The notes beneath the pieces were generated by a model. The model ran no database searches and was not told the DNA's origin. It saw only the letters and a program-made list of their open reading frames with translations. Below, one piece after another: positions 40,242 to 49,787 of a stretch of 64,000 nucleotides of DNA. Numbering within the stretch: the stretch's first letter is position 1; every line of letters begins with the position of its first letter. The stretch spans positions 310,001 through 374,000 of the forward strand of contig NZ_JAAXMS010000006.1 in NCBI RefSeq assembly GCF_012290005.1, given 5' to 3'. The position numbers were made by a program, and so were the translations under genes. Source of the DNA: Crateriforma spongiae. Its GTDB lineage: Bacteria; Planctomycetota; Planctomycetia; Pirellulales; Pirellulaceae.

Positions 40242-41465
40242 ATGTCAACCACTGATGTTCAAACGACGGAGACCGGTGCTTCAGCGTCCGCGTCGTCCGA
40301 TTCGACCCACGGGCATGATCACGATCACCCGTCGTTCCTGGCTCACCACTTCGACACGCCCGAGCAGCAGTTCGACAGTGGAAAGTTGGGCATGTGGCTG
40401 TTTTTGGTCACGGAAGTCCTGTTTTTCAGCGGGATGTTCTGTGCCTATGCGATCTTTCGGATGTTGCGGCCGGAGGTCTTTGAAGGCTGCAGCCAGTTCC
40501 TGAACACCAAGCTGGGCGCGATCAACACGGGCGTCCTGCTGTTCAGTTCGCTGACCATGGCGTGGGCCGTTCGATGTGCCCAAACGGAAGAGTACAAGAA
40601 GCTGACCGCCCTGCTGGCCACGACGCTGTCCTGTGCGATGGTTTTCTTGGGCGTGAAGTCGATCGAGTACTCGCACAAGTGGGGCATGGGTCTGAACCCG
40701 GCCGGTCTGTTCACTTACGACCCGGCCAACCCTCATCCCGGCGGTCACCCCAACTATTTGTTGTGGCTGTGCATTCCGTTCATCGCGATCACGATCGGCG
40801 TGGCCATCTGGTTGGTCGTTTCGTTTTTGAAGAAGAACACGTTCCAGTTTGAATGTGCCAAGCCGCTGTTGGTCGTCTGCCTCAGCTTCTTCGCCGGCGT
40901 CGGGCTGGGAACGATCTTGGAAAGCGGCGAATCTGCCGAACACCACGCCGCCGCCGGTGATCACGGCGACGGGGATGCCCACGCGGAACATGGTGATGGC
41001 GACCACGCGGACCACGCAGTGGCGGATCATGATGCCGATGTGGATTCGGCCGTTGCCGCAATGGAAGATTCGGGCGATCTGGTTGCTCTGGAAACCCTGG
41101 CGGCCGACGAATCCAACACCGGGCTTCAAAACCAACTGGACGCCCGACGTCGACAGTACGAAGTTGCCGGCAGTTCCGTGGTCAGCGACGTTGACGAAGT
41201 GGACGGTACGATCGAGAAGGCGACACAGAACGTGTTCACGCCTCGGACCGCCGGAGTCTTCTTCAGCATCTATTACTGTATGACTGGCATCCACGCGATT
41301 CACATCTTGGCGGGGATCGGTGTTTTGGTTTGGTTGCTGGTGCGTTCGATTCGCCAGGACTTCAATCGTCAATACTTTGGCCCGGTGGATTACGTCGGAC
41401 TGTATTGGCACTTGGTCGACTTGATTTGGATTTACCTGTTCCCGTTGCTGTACTTGATCCGCTAA
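40242..41465 (+). CDS. coxC: Cytochrome c oxidase subunit III with His/Asp-rich insert
   Basis: 407 residues, longer than typical subunit III of 200-270. Helices include 'KLGMWLFLVTEVLFFSGMFC', 'GAINTGVLLFSSLTMAW' and 'GIHAIHILAGIGVLVWL', ending 'YVGLYWHLVDLIWIYLFPLL', all family-like. Between the helices near 220 and 335 lies a loop of about 110 residues rich in His, Asp and Glu ('HHAAAGDHGDGDAHAEHGDG'), followed by a polar Glu/Asp stretch. The insert is not expected in the fold and could bind metal or interact with neighbours. It is about 190 bases after coxA. Confidence 0.92.
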   Translation: MSTTDVQTTETGASASASSDSTHGHDHDHPSFLAHHFDTPEQQFDSGKLGMWLFLVTEVLFFSGMFCAYAIFRMLRPEVFEGCSQFLNTKLGAINTGVLLFSSLTMAWAVRCAQTEEYKKLTALLATTLSCAMVFLGVKSIEYSHKWGMGLNPAGLFTYDPANPHPGGHPNYLLWLCIPFIAITIGVAIWLVVSFLKKNTFQFECAKPLLVVCLSFFAGVGLGTILESGESAEHHAAAGDHGDGDAHAEHGDGDHADHAVADHDADVDSAVAAMEDSGDLVALETLAADESNTGLQNQLDARRRQYEVAGSSVVSDVDEVDGTIEKATQNVFTPRTAGVFFSIYYCMTGIHAIHILAGIGVLVWLLVRSIRQDFNRQYFGPVDYVGLYWHLVDLIWIYLFPLLYLIR

Positions 41466-41531
41466 TCCGCAGGTCAAAAACACCGGTCTCTCATTTCTTT
41501 TTGACGTTCGATTTCACTAAGCGACTTCATC

Positions 41532-41894
41532 ATGTCAGGTCACGGACACAGCGACGACGGAACCGATTTTGCGCACCCGATCCCGCTGCCACTGCTTTTC
41601 GGTGTTTTCTTTGCGTTGGTGTTTTTGACCATCGTCACCGTGGCACAGGCCAGCTTCGATCTGGGCAGTCTGGATGTGGCGGTCGTGATGGCCATCGCGA
41701 CGATCAAAGCGATCTTGGTCGCGTTGTTCTTCATGCACCTAGCATTCGACAAACCCTTTAACATCATCGTGTTCGTCGGCTCGTTTGTTTTTGTCGGACT
41801 GTTTGTGATTTTCACGCTCAGCGATAGTCAGTTGACGTCGGATTCTTTCGAACCAAAGATCGACGAACCGGTCGTCGCCGAAGCATCGATGTGA
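41532..41894 (+). CDS. Cytochrome c oxidase subunit IV (bacterial COX4/CyoD-like)
   Basis: 120 residues with three helices ('LLFGVFFALVFLTIVTVAQA', 'VAVVMAIATIKAILVALFFM', 'IIVFVGSFVFVGLFVIFTL'), matching the prokaryotic COX4 family. The 'KAILVALFFMHLAFDKPFN' segment is the most diagnostic. The His-rich N-terminus ('SGHGHSDDGTDF') is short. It is the last gene of the respiratory cluster, 66 bases after coxC, and a terminator follows about 115 bases later. Confidence 0.88.
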   Translation: MSGHGHSDDGTDFAHPIPLPLLFGVFFALVFLTIVTVAQASFDLGSLDVAVVMAIATIKAILVALFFMHLAFDKPFNIIVFVGSFVFVGLFVIFTLSDSQLTSDSFEPKIDEPVVAEASM

Positions 41895-42009
41895 TTGTCG
41901 GGCCGCGCCGAACGATCGGAGGTTTCTGAATCGTCGCAGGTGTCGCCTAGTCCGCCGGTTCTGCGGGCCGTTGTCGATCGACCGGCCAGCACTTGAGTAC
42001 AATACGAAG

Positions 42010-42042
42010 CGTCACTTTGCGAAATGCAGAGTGACGTTTTTT
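42010..42042 (+). terminator. Terminator of the respiratory cluster
   Basis: The stem CGTCACTTTGC (42010-42020) pairs with GCAGAGTGACG (42026-42036) with one mismatch around GAAAT, followed by six T residues. Confidence 0.85.
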
Positions 42043-42144
42043 CGTGGACACGTCCGATCGATTCGTCTGGTCGAAATCCGCGACGCCTTCCACCGATCCA
42101 TCCTTCCTGCACCTTTCTCCCACCTGTAACGTTTGGAACCCATC

Positions 42145-42816
42145 ATGCCCGTTGTGCGTTTGACTTGCTTGTTTGCTTTGGCCGTCTGTTCTTTCACCAC
42201 CGCGTTTGGCGAATCAACCGCAACGAAATCCGGCTGGACCGTGCTGTTCGATGGGGCCAACACCGACGCGTTTCGGAATTACCAGTCCGACACGATCTCA
42301 TCGGGATGGAAGATTCAGGATGGCGCTTTGGTGCGTGCCGAAAAAGGTGCCGGTGACATCATCACCAAGGAAAAGTTTGGCGCATTTGAGTTGGAACTGG
42401 AGTACAAGATCTCACCCGAAGGCAATAGCGGCGTGATGTTTCATGTCACCGAAGACAACCCGAAGCCGTGGCAAAGTGGGCCGGAGATTCAGGTGCAAGA
42501 CAACACCGCAGGCCATGATCCGCAAAAAGCCGGGTGGTTGTACCAGTTGTACAAAGCCGACGTTGATGCCACGAAACCGGCCGGACAATGGAACCAGCTT
42601 CGGATTTTGATCACGCCCGAAAAGTGCGCTCACTACGTTAACGGCGTGAAGTACTTCGAATATGTCAAAGGCAGCGATGACTGGGATCAGCGCGTCGCAA
42701 AAAGCAAGTTCTCGAAATTCGAAGGCTTTGGTGAAGCGACCAGCGGCCACATCGCATTGCAAGACCACGGCGACGAAGTGGCCTATCGGAACATTCGCGT
42801 CCGCAAATTGGATTGA
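42145..42816 (+). CDS. DUF1080 (3-keto-disaccharide hydrolase-like) secreted protein
   Basis: 223 residues from the chosen ATG. A signal peptide (about 1-22, 'LTCLFALAVCSFTTAFG') precedes the jelly-roll DUF1080 domain: 'GWTVLFDGANTDAFRNY', 'GDIITKEKFGAFELELEYKI', 'GNSGVMFHVTE', 'GPEIQVQDN' and 'GHIALQDHGDEVAYRNIRVR' at the end, which is the family closing signature. Some members hydrolyse 3-keto-glycosides. Catalytic assignment is not possible here. It stands between the oxidase terminator and its own terminator. An ATG 12 bases earlier exists but adds only MEPI. Confidence 0.9.
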   Translation: MPVVRLTCLFALAVCSFTTAFGESTATKSGWTVLFDGANTDAFRNYQSDTISSGWKIQDGALVRAEKGAGDIITKEKFGAFELELEYKISPEGNSGVMFHVTEDNPKPWQSGPEIQVQDNTAGHDPQKAGWLYQLYKADVDATKPAGQWNQLRILITPEKCAHYVNGVKYFEYVKGSDDWDQRVAKSKFSKFEGFGEATSGHIALQDHGDEVAYRNIRVRKLD

Positions 42817-42870
42817 CGTTTCCGCTTGATCTTGATCCTTTGTTGATCAGATATCTGTTTGTCGGCTTTG

Positions 42871-42920
42871 ATGCCGGCGCCGCCGCCAGATTCAATCGGG
42901 CATCGGCGCCGGCATTTTTT
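42871..42920 (+). terminator. Strong terminator after the DUF1080 gene
   Basis: The 11-base perfect stem ATGCCGGCGCC (42871-42881) with GGCGCCGGCAT (42905-42915) is followed by T residues. It lies between convergent genes and may serve both. Confidence 0.85.
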
Positions 42921-42998
42921 GATATGACGAAGCTTTGTGTGGATGGGCTTCGATGAAGCCTGTGACGCTATGCTGGCGCGAACGCTTCAAGACAGCGA

Positions 42999-43778
42999 CT
43001 ATGAAGCTGCGCTGCCGTGGCTTGATGGATTCGACAATCCGGGGCTGTTCCCTGTCCCGTTCGATGTGCCGGTTGCCCGTTCTTGGGGATAGCCAAAATT
43101 TCGATAGTCGCGTCGGTAGATCGAGTGAACCTTTGCCAGGGCATGTGCACCCAGTTCGGGGATTGGTGTGGTGTCTTGCCGATTGAATCCATGCAACGAC
43201 GCCGAAATCCCAAGTCGCTTGCCGATCGGTTCAAAGCCGTCGGGAAGCGATTCAACTTTCACGACATCGTCCACCATCAACTTGTCCGCGTCGGTGCACA
43301 AGAAAAAGCTTTGTGGGACGAAGTGCACCCAGCGATAGGCAAAGGCTTGGTCAAGAACGTTGCAAACGAAGTCTTCGAACGATCCAGACGCGGCCCGAAT
43401 AACATCGCCGCATTTTGCATCGGCGCGACCTTTGCCACCGGATAGCACATATCGGTAGGCGGAAAACAGGCGAGTCAACGGCGATCGGACGAGCGAAAAC
43501 TTGTAGTAGTTCTCGAATCGCAGTGGGTCGTAACGTTGGTACACGAAATACGGGTAGTGACCGATGATGTCGGTTCCGAAAACCAGTCGCCCAATACTTG
43601 ATCCCGCCGCTTTGGGGACGTGAATGAAGATCACTTTCTTTGCGACGGACCGCGGGTGATAAACCGATGCGATTCCAGTCCGTTCCCGAACACGAAGCGA
43701 CCAGCCGAGCGGCAGGAATCTTGGCAATCGATAGCGATGGCGTAGGAACGATGCTTGGCGAAACTGCGATGGAGTCAT
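42999..43778 (-). CDS. Sulfotransferase family 2-type protein
   Basis: 259 residues. The PAPS-binding loop 'IFIHVPKAAGSSIGRLVFG' (about 50-68, Lys56) and the 3'-phosphate motif 'FSLVRSPLTRLFSAYRYV' (Arg98, Ser99) define the family, which adds sulfate to carbohydrates. 'FNRQDTTPIPEL' and 'IYRRDYRNFGY' near the end are also family-like. After the normal end comes a tail of about 25 Gly/Ser/Asn-rich residues. No signal peptide is apparent. It stands apart from other genes on its strand, next to a 260-base stretch without a gene, so recent arrival is possible. A PAPS synthesis gene is not nearby. Confidence 0.85.
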   Translation of the reverse strand: MTPSQFRQASFLRHRYRLPRFLPLGWSLRVRERTGIASVYHPRSVAKKVIFIHVPKAAGSSIGRLVFGTDIIGHYPYFVYQRYDPLRFENYYKFSLVRSPLTRLFSAYRYVLSGGKGRADAKCGDVIRAASGSFEDFVCNVLDQAFAYRWVHFVPQSFFLCTDADKLMVDDVVKVESLPDGFEPIGKRLGISASLHGFNRQDTTPIPELGAHALAKVHSIYRRDYRNFGYPQERATGTSNGTGNSPGLSNPSSHGSAAS

Positions 43779-44039
43779 GCGCCTATCGTAAAAGCGCGTT
43801 CACTGATCAGAAAGGTCCCGGCGATCCAGTCGATCGCCTGTGCATCCGATACGGCTGCGCAAACTTCATCGGGGTAGCCACTGGTATGACTTGGTCAGTG
43901 GACACCCTGTTTCGGAAAGCGAAAGATGCCGGCGTCACTGCGGGAGCATCCCGTGGGCGACGTCGGCATCATTCGTTGGGCAGAGCGGTGGTGGAGCGAT
44001 TCCTAGCTTTGTAGTCAAACCATTGATCGCTCGACGGAA

Positions 44040-44477
44040 TTACTCCAGATAGCTCTTCAACATCCAAACCGTTTTTTCGTGCACTTGGATGCGAGCGATC
44101 ATCAAGTCTTCCGATTCGGAGTCGTCCGCGTCGCCGGCGACATCGCGTGCGGCTTTTAAATCGGTCAGCAGTTTGTCGTAGCATTTGATCAAGTGGCGAA
44201 CCATGTCATCGGCGGACGCATCTTCGGCCACTTCATCGATGGCTGCCAGCTTTGCAAGGTTGGCCAAACCGCCGGGGGCCAATGCCCCGATCGAACGGAT
44301 ACGTTCGGCGATTTCATCAACCGCTTCGAACATCTCGGTGTATTGTTCTTCGAACGCATTGTGCAGCCCAAAAAACGAACGTCCGCGAACGTTCCAGTGG
44401 CACAGATGCGTTTGTCCCATCACCGCGTAGGTGTCGGCGACCACGCGGCGAAGCGATTCAACCAGTTTTTCACTCAT
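44040..44477 (-). CDS. Dps-family DNA-binding ferritin-like protein
   Basis: 145 residues from the chosen ATG ('MSEKLVESL'). Dps proteins form twelve-subunit shells that oxidise and store iron and protect DNA under stress. The ferroxidase signature is clear: 'THLCHWNVRGRSFFGLHNAF' followed by 'EEQYTEMFEAVDEIAERIR', with the conserved His and Glu ligands. The N-terminus lacks the Lys-rich tail used for DNA binding in E. coli Dps, so it may only store iron. A longer frame starts nine codons upstream but is not needed. Confidence 0.93.
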   Translation of the reverse strand: MSEKLVESLRRVVADTYAVMGQTHLCHWNVRGRSFFGLHNAFEEQYTEMFEAVDEIAERIRSIGALAPGGLANLAKLAAIDEVAEDASADDMVRHLIKCYDKLLTDLKAARDVAGDADDSESEDLMIARIQVHEKTVWMLKSYLE

Positions 44478-44647
44478 CAGAAATTCTCTTGGCGACAACG
44501 GCATACATATCGATGAATCGGATAGACGTATTGTCGACGTTCCGATTCGATTTCACTCATCATGGCAATGTCGCTTTGAATCATTCAACCGCTGCGGCAT
44601 GTTGACGCGGACGGGCGAGCAAAGGGCCGGTCACGGTTTAATTCGTC

Positions 44648-46162
44648 CTAGGTGCCGACCTGAATGACGATGCGTCGATAGTCGGTCAGCGGATATGGTC
44701 GGCCCGTGTCGGTGATTTCAAGAACCAAGTGAATGGTGTGGCCGTTGGCGTCTTGCGGAACATCGAAGCTTGGCGTTGCTGTTTCGTCGTCGCGGATCGC
44801 AGGCAATTCGCCCGCGTAGGATCCCGCTTCGGGATAGAACCACCAGCGAAACTGCAGCGGATCTCCGTCGGGATCGGTGGACATTGTGGCGTCAAGCGAT
44901 AGTTGTTGTCCCGCCGTACCGCCGCGAAACACAATGGTGTCGCCGGCGTCATCGCCAACTGCGGCGACAGGATGATGGTTGGCTTGGTCGTAGGAACGAA
45001 CACACCAGTCCAATCGTGCGGCAAAATCGTTCCACGTCGCCCGACGGAACCTCCACACGGGTGCAAAGATTCCGCTGAAATCTTCACCGGTTTCCGGATC
45101 CATCCAGTGATCCTCCGCTTCGGCATAGACCTTGAAGGGACGACCGGTTTGTTCGTCGTCTCGTACGCTGCGGTGTTTGGACCAATAGTTGGATGCCTTT
45201 TCGGGTTCAAACCGTCCCGACCAGCCGCCCCAATTCACGTGATCGACGGAAAAGAGTCCTTTGTTAACCAAGCCCAACCACGGCACCGTTCCACCGCCTT
45301 CGAGGAAGGAGAGGCGGCCGCCGGCAAACTGACGCAGTGGCCAAGCGACACCCAGCGGCCCGTTGTCTGATTTGATGTGATCGAGCGCCCAGTGGTGTTG
45401 CCCCAGACCCGAGTATTCGTAGGGTTTCCAGATGTGAGGTCCCAGCGATTGGCGTGACCCGCGATTGTCTTTCTTGCCATCGCCGCCCGGACCGCCATAG
45501 GCATAGGTTTGATAGTTGCTGCGGATCCAGTGGATGTCGGGAAACTCGGCACAGATCCATGCACCGGAGTTGTCCTGGGCTCCATTTTCAAAGACTCGCA
45601 ATCGCGATACGAAATCCGCGACTTCTGCGGCGGTGTGACTGGCCCGAAAGTCGATCAATGCTTGGGCCAGGGTGTTGGATCCCGCATTGACGACCACCCA
45701 AAGTGGTCTCCGGTCGTCCTTGGTCACCGCGTCAATGATCCGCTTTGAACCGGCGGTCGATTTGCCGGGGCCCGTGTCTTCGATTCCATAGCCGGTCTGA
45801 CCCGATGCGACGACCGACCGCAGATGATCAGGATCTGCCCATCCGTCGGCATGCTTCTTCAGGTTGGGAAGCGCCTTTTCGTACGCGTCGATGATCTGGT
45901 GGAACAGTTCGGGGTGAAGTCTTTGGCGATAGGCCGTCGGGGAACCCGGATGCAGGTACTTCCCGGTGACGGCGATCAAACCCTCCACGTCGAACTCGTT
46001 GCAGCAGGCCATCAAATGGACGATCTGCTGTTCTTCGTCCGGTTCGTTGCCCATGTCGGCCAGGACTAGCATCCGGGCGCGTCCGGCGGTGGTGGTTTCG
46101 GCAGCGGACGAAGGTTCGCCCAGATAAGATATCAACAACAACGCAGCGCAGATCATTCTCAT
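44648..46162 (-). CDS. DUF1593 nucleoside-hydrolase-like secreted protein
   Basis: 504 residues. Signal peptide ('MICAALLLISYLGEPSSAAE'), then the DUF1593 domain, related to inosine-uridine nucleoside hydrolases: 'MLVLADMGNEPDEEQQIVHL' supplies the Asp residues for calcium, followed by 'EGLIAVTGKYLHPG' and 'LWVVVNAGSNTLAQAL'. The C-terminal part from about residue 395 is an immunoglobulin-like domain ('LSLDATMSTDPDGDPLQFRW'). Members occur with polysaccharide-degrading genes and a sugar substrate is likely. Two close ATG codons (46162 and 46156) could start it. It diverges from the sulfatase at 46394. Confidence 0.85.
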   Translation of the reverse strand: MRMICAALLLISYLGEPSSAAETTTAGRARMLVLADMGNEPDEEQQIVHLMACCNEFDVEGLIAVTGKYLHPGSPTAYRQRLHPELFHQIIDAYEKALPNLKKHADGWADPDHLRSVVASGQTGYGIEDTGPGKSTAGSKRIIDAVTKDDRRPLWVVVNAGSNTLAQALIDFRASHTAAEVADFVSRLRVFENGAQDNSGAWICAEFPDIHWIRSNYQTYAYGGPGGDGKKDNRGSRQSLGPHIWKPYEYSGLGQHHWALDHIKSDNGPLGVAWPLRQFAGGRLSFLEGGGTVPWLGLVNKGLFSVDHVNWGGWSGRFEPEKASNYWSKHRSVRDDEQTGRPFKVYAEAEDHWMDPETGEDFSGIFAPVWRFRRATWNDFAARLDWCVRSYDQANHHPVAAVGDDAGDTIVFRGGTAGQQLSLDATMSTDPDGDPLQFRWWFYPEAGSYAGELPAIRDDETATPSFDVPQDANGHTIHLVLEITDTGRPYPLTDYRRIVIQVGT

Positions 46163-46393
46163 GATCGAATTCTTTGAAGGAACTGAAGCAACGCGGTGCC
46201 TGCGACCGCCATCACGAGTGGCTAGCGTAGCGGATTTTTTGGCCTGGCATTGGTCGATACCGGGCGACGCGGCTGCGTATGGGATGGGGTGTGACATCCT
46301 ATGCCGTTACTGCCGGTCAACCGATTCCGATGTGGCGTGGATGGTGAATTGATTGGTGTCGTCCGTTTCCGTTTGTGGAAAGATTTGTGTCTT

Positions 46394-47845
46394 ATGAGAA
46401 TGCTTGGCACCATCTGTTTGCTGGTTGTCGCCACTGTGACGATGGAGAATCGGGTAGTTGCGAAGGATCGGCCCAACATCATTGTCTTTCTGGTCGACGA
46501 CATGGGTTGGACGGACAGTTCGGTCTATGGCAGCACCTTTTACGAAACGCCGAATCTGTCACGCTTGGCCGGCCAGGGCATGCGGATGACCCAAGCGTAC
46601 GCACAACCCTTGTGTTCGCCGTCACGGGCCGCGTTGTTGACCGGAAAGTATCCGGCCAGGATCGGGATGCATCAGGCGATCACCGGGCAAAGCAAGCCAC
46701 ATCCGATCGTTCCCGCGGCGGCGAATCCGCGGCAGAGCGTGGTGTGGCCGCAAAGCCGATCGCACTTGCCCCTGGCGGAGCGAACCATCGCCGAAGTCCT
46801 GCGAGAGGTTGGCTATCAGACTTGCTTTTTGGGCAAATGGCATTTGGGAGCGTCACCACGTTTCTGGCCCCAACAGCAAGGCTTTGAAACCGTGATCGGC
46901 GTTGGCGGTGCCGGACCCAGCGGCGGCTATTTCGCGCCCAACAACATTCCCGCGTTGCAACCCGGTCCGGACGGCGAATACATCTGTGAACGCTTGACCG
47001 ACGAAGCGTGTTCGCTGATCAGTCGGCGCGGCGAAGATCCGTTGTTCTTGTATCTGTCACACTTCAACGTTCATTCGCCCTACGAAGCGCCTGCCGAACA
47101 GATCGAACGTTTTGCGGCGAAGATGGATCCGGAAAACAAACACCAAAATCCCGTGATGGCTGCGATGCTGTATGCAATGGATCAAAGCCTTGGGAAGATC
47201 ATGAAGCGGTTGGACGACGAAGGGATTGCGGATGATACGTGGTTGTTCTTTTTGTCGGACAACGGCGGGATTCACTGGCACAACATGAAAGGCCAGTATG
47301 CCCAGCGTTATCCCGTTCCGGTCACATCCAATGCACCGCTGCGCGGTGGTAAAGCTTGTTTCTATGAAGGCGGCATTCGTGTGCCGATGGTTGTTCGCAA
47401 GCCTGGCAAAATTGCCGCGGGGTCGGTTTGCGATGTGCCTGTCCATATGATCGATCTGTATCCGACGATCTGCCAGATCGCCGGCGCGGATGTGTCTCGG
47501 GAACTTTCGGTTGACGGGGTCAGTTTGCTGCCGATCTTGACCGAAACTGGTTCGCTGGATCGTTCACGTCTGTTCTGTCACTTTCCCCGATCCAAAACGT
47601 TGGCCGGAACGGTGGGCGGATCGTTCGTTCGAGATGGAGATTACAAGCTGATTCGCTTGTGGTTCGGCGGTGATAAAGGTATGCACGCCTATGAACTGTA
47701 CAACCTGAAACAAGACGTGGGTGAACAGTCGAACCTGGCCGAACAAATGCCACAGAAGGTGGCGGAGATGGCGGAAGTCCTCGATGGTTGGCTGGACATG
47801 ACGGGCGCTTTGGTGCCGCATCCCAACCCGTCGTCCAAACGCTAG
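46394..47845 (+). CDS. Sulfatase, type I formylglycine-dependent
   Basis: 483 residues. A signal peptide ('MLGTICLLVVATVTMENRVV', about 1-24) is followed by 'RPNIIVFLVDDMGWTDSSVY', where the Asp pair binds calcium. The signature CSPSRAALLTG has Cys74 as the formylglycine precursor, followed by 'GKYPARIGMHQ'. 'CFLGKWHLGA' and the C-terminal 'FFLSDNGGIHWHNM' supply the substrate-sulfate and metal ligands. The start was moved to the ATG at 46394 because the upstream 31 codons are not signal-like. It is divergent from the DUF1593 gene over about 230 bases. The sulfated substrate cannot be read from sequence. Confidence 0.93.
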   Translation: MRMLGTICLLVVATVTMENRVVAKDRPNIIVFLVDDMGWTDSSVYGSTFYETPNLSRLAGQGMRMTQAYAQPLCSPSRAALLTGKYPARIGMHQAITGQSKPHPIVPAAANPRQSVVWPQSRSHLPLAERTIAEVLREVGYQTCFLGKWHLGASPRFWPQQQGFETVIGVGGAGPSGGYFAPNNIPALQPGPDGEYICERLTDEACSLISRRGEDPLFLYLSHFNVHSPYEAPAEQIERFAAKMDPENKHQNPVMAAMLYAMDQSLGKIMKRLDDEGIADDTWLFFLSDNGGIHWHNMKGQYAQRYPVPVTSNAPLRGGKACFYEGGIRVPMVVRKPGKIAAGSVCDVPVHMIDLYPTICQIAGADVSRELSVDGVSLLPILTETGSLDRSRLFCHFPRSKTLAGTVGGSFVRDGDYKLIRLWFGGDKGMHAYELYNLKQDVGEQSNLAEQMPQKVAEMAEVLDGWLDMTGALVPHPNPSSKR

Positions 47846-47920
47846 CCCCTGGTGATTCGGGGCCGGTGATGTGATCGCGTCACCCCAAGGAACTGTCATC
47901 GGTGGCGTCGATCTGACGCA

Positions 47921-48397
47921 CTAGTACGGTTGGCGTCCGTATTCGTCATAACGGCCGCCGTCGCGAGGCGGTGCGGGTTCGTTGTTCCAAGGCGGACGCC
48001 GATTGGAATAGGTTTCGCCGCTGTATCGATCGTCGCGGTAAGCCGTTCCCTGATAATCACGATCCCAGCTGGATCGATCGTCTTGCCAAGACTGTGCCGT
48101 GCGGTCGTCGTTCCAGCGGTCGTCTTGGTACGCTTGGTTGCGATCGTCGAATCCCGAATCGGGTTGCGACCGCCATTGGTCGGTCCAGCTCGCTTCGTCG
48201 CCCTGACCACCTTCACCGTTTTCGGTGCGGTGCTTGTCCAGGTATTCGCGGCCGCGTTCGCGCAGCTTGCTCAGGTCGCTTTTGATTTCACTGGTGTCGA
48301 ATTTGATGCCGGTATCCTCACCGTCTTTTTCGATGGTGAACCAGCCGGCCGTGGAGGCTCCGACAACCAGCAGACCGATGATGAAAAGGTTGCGCAT
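47921..48397 (-). CDS. Membrane-anchored hydrophilic protein, unknown function
   Basis: 158 residues from the chosen ATG. A single N-terminal hydrophobic stretch ('MRNLFIIGLLVVGASTAGWF') precedes 'FTIEKDGEDTGIKFDTSEI', then a charged helix and a very polar Asp/Arg/Tyr/Trp/Gln-rich region with repeated 'DDR' motifs. I recall similar small proteins from other planctomycetes but no named family. An ATG at 48430 adds eleven residues and is a possible start. Disorder is likely in the C-terminal half. Confidence 0.6.
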   Translation of the reverse strand: MRNLFIIGLLVVGASTAGWFTIEKDGEDTGIKFDTSEIKSDLSKLRERGREYLDKHRTENGEGGQGDEASWTDQWRSQPDSGFDDRNQAYQDDRWNDDRTAQSWQDDRSSWDRDYQGTAYRDDRYSGETYSNRRPPWNNEPAPPRDGGRYDEYGRQPY

Positions 48398-48776
48398 TCC
48401 TGGGTCCGTGCATGCGACGTGAAGAGACATTCCGTTACGTCGTCATCCTAGAAAACCCACGCCAGATGGGGAAGAGTGATTTGTCGGCCGGCGATGGGGC
48501 ACTGGAGTTGACCCGCGTGGTCTGAAGACCACATCGGCAACCTCGTCTCCGGTGCAAAAACCGGTATTTCTCCTGTTTTTGCAAGGCCGGGATGCTCGTG
48601 CGAAACCAAAACAGACTGCGGATCCGCTGGAGAACACGGTCCCGTCGATGGATGAGACATTTCCGAAAGGCGAATGCTAGCGATTCCGCCGCCCCTACCG
48701 GCCGTCTCTGTTTCACGCCAGTTTCAGCCAGGCCGTGCATCCACCAGATCGGGCATCCGCGTTTCATGATGCGTCA
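48398..48776. other. Gene-free stretch with two short inverted repeats
   Basis: No credible gene is seen. GTGGTCT-GA-AGACCAC lies at 48517-48532. GCAAAAAC (48554-48561) pairs with GTTTTTGC (48575-48582). Neither is followed by a T run. Confidence 0.5.
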
Positions 48777-49787
48777 TCAATCGCGGTCGAGCACGATCCG
48801 GTATCGGGCGTTGCCTTCGCGCAGGTGCTCCATCGCATCGTTGACCTTGCTCATCGGAAAATGCTCGGTCACCGGAGTGATTTGGTGCCGCTGTGCGAAA
48901 TCCAACATCGTGCGAATCGTCGCGGGGCTGCCCACGGGCGAGGCTCCTGCGGACAAGTCGCCAAAGATCATCGGCATCAGGTCCAGTTCCACCGGATCAG
49001 TGACGGCACCCAAAAAATGCAGGCGGCCGTCGGGACGCAAGGTTTTCAAGAATAGTGACCAATTCAGGTTCACGTTCACGGTCGACAGCAGCATGTCGAA
49101 CTGACCCGCGGCGGCTTCGATTGCGTCGTCGTCACGGGAGTTGATCGTTTCGTGCGCCCCCAACTTCTTGGCCTCGTCCATCTTGGGACCGCTGGAGGTA
49201 AATGCAGTCACATGGCATCCCCAAGCGTTGGCAAACATCAACGCCATGTGTCCAAGGCCCCCGATACCGATGACACCAACGCGTGAGGTCGGCGAAAGCT
49301 GTTTGGTCAGCATGGGGTTGAACACCGTCACACCGCCACACAGCATCGGGCCGACTTCCGCGGCATCCAAGTCGTCGGGGATCTTGGTGACCGCCGCCGC
49401 TTGGGCCCGGACCCGATCGGCAAATCCGCCGTGGTGTCCGACGATGGTTCCCACAGCGTTTGCACATCGGTTGTGGTGTCCCTGCATGCATTGATCGCAG
49501 GTCATGCAGTACTGCGAATGCCAGCCCAGACCTACACGATCGCCGGGGCTGACATACGTCACCGATTCGCCCACGGCGTCGATCGTTCCGGTCACTTCAT
49601 GGCCGGGCACCAGTGGATAGGCACTGATGCCCCAGTCGTTGTCCAGCATGCTGACGTCGCTGTGACAGATGCCGCATGATTCAACTTTGATATCGACTTG
49701 GTCGGGTTCAAGGTCGCCCAACTCGTATTCAAACGGTTCCAATTCTCCTTTGGCCTCGGTCGCGGCATAGGCATGAACAGTTGGCAT
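48777..49787 (-). CDS. Zinc-dependent alcohol dehydrogenase (cinnamyl/YahK type)
   Basis: 336 residues. Catalytic zinc ligands sit in '[11 protein letters not shown]' and '[16 protein letters not shown]'. Structural zinc is held by '[16 protein letters not shown]'. The Rossmann motif '[20 protein letters not shown]' and '[10 protein letters not shown]' downstream, with a Ser rather than Asp at the second strand, suggest NADP(H). These enzymes reduce many aldehydes. The ATG at 49787 ('MPTVHAYA') was chosen; the frame upstream for 31 codons is not family-like. It diverges from the sulfatase at 50061. Confidence 0.93.
   Translation of the reverse strand: MPTVHAYAATEAKGELEPFEYELGDLEPDQVDIKVESCGICHSDVSMLDNDWGISAYPLVPGHEVTGTIDAVGESVTYVSPGDRVGLGWHSQYCMTCDQCMQGHHNRCANAVGTIVGHHGGFADRVRAQAAAVTKIPDDLDAAEVGPMLCGGVTVFNPMLTKQLSPTSRVGVIGIGGLGHMALMFANAWGCHVTAFTSSGPKMDEAKKLGAHETINSRDDDAIEAAAGQFDMLLSTVNVNLNWSLFLKTLRPDGRLHFLGAVTDPVELDLMPMIFGDLSAGASPVGSPATIRTMLDFAQRHQITPVTEHFPMSKVNDAMEHLREGNARYRIVLDRD

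Noticed and set aside
43640-44014. 124-residue frame next to the sulfotransferase
   Set aside because: Its first part overlaps the sulfotransferase gene in antisense and the remainder has no recognisable domain. Gene decay is possible but cannot be shown.
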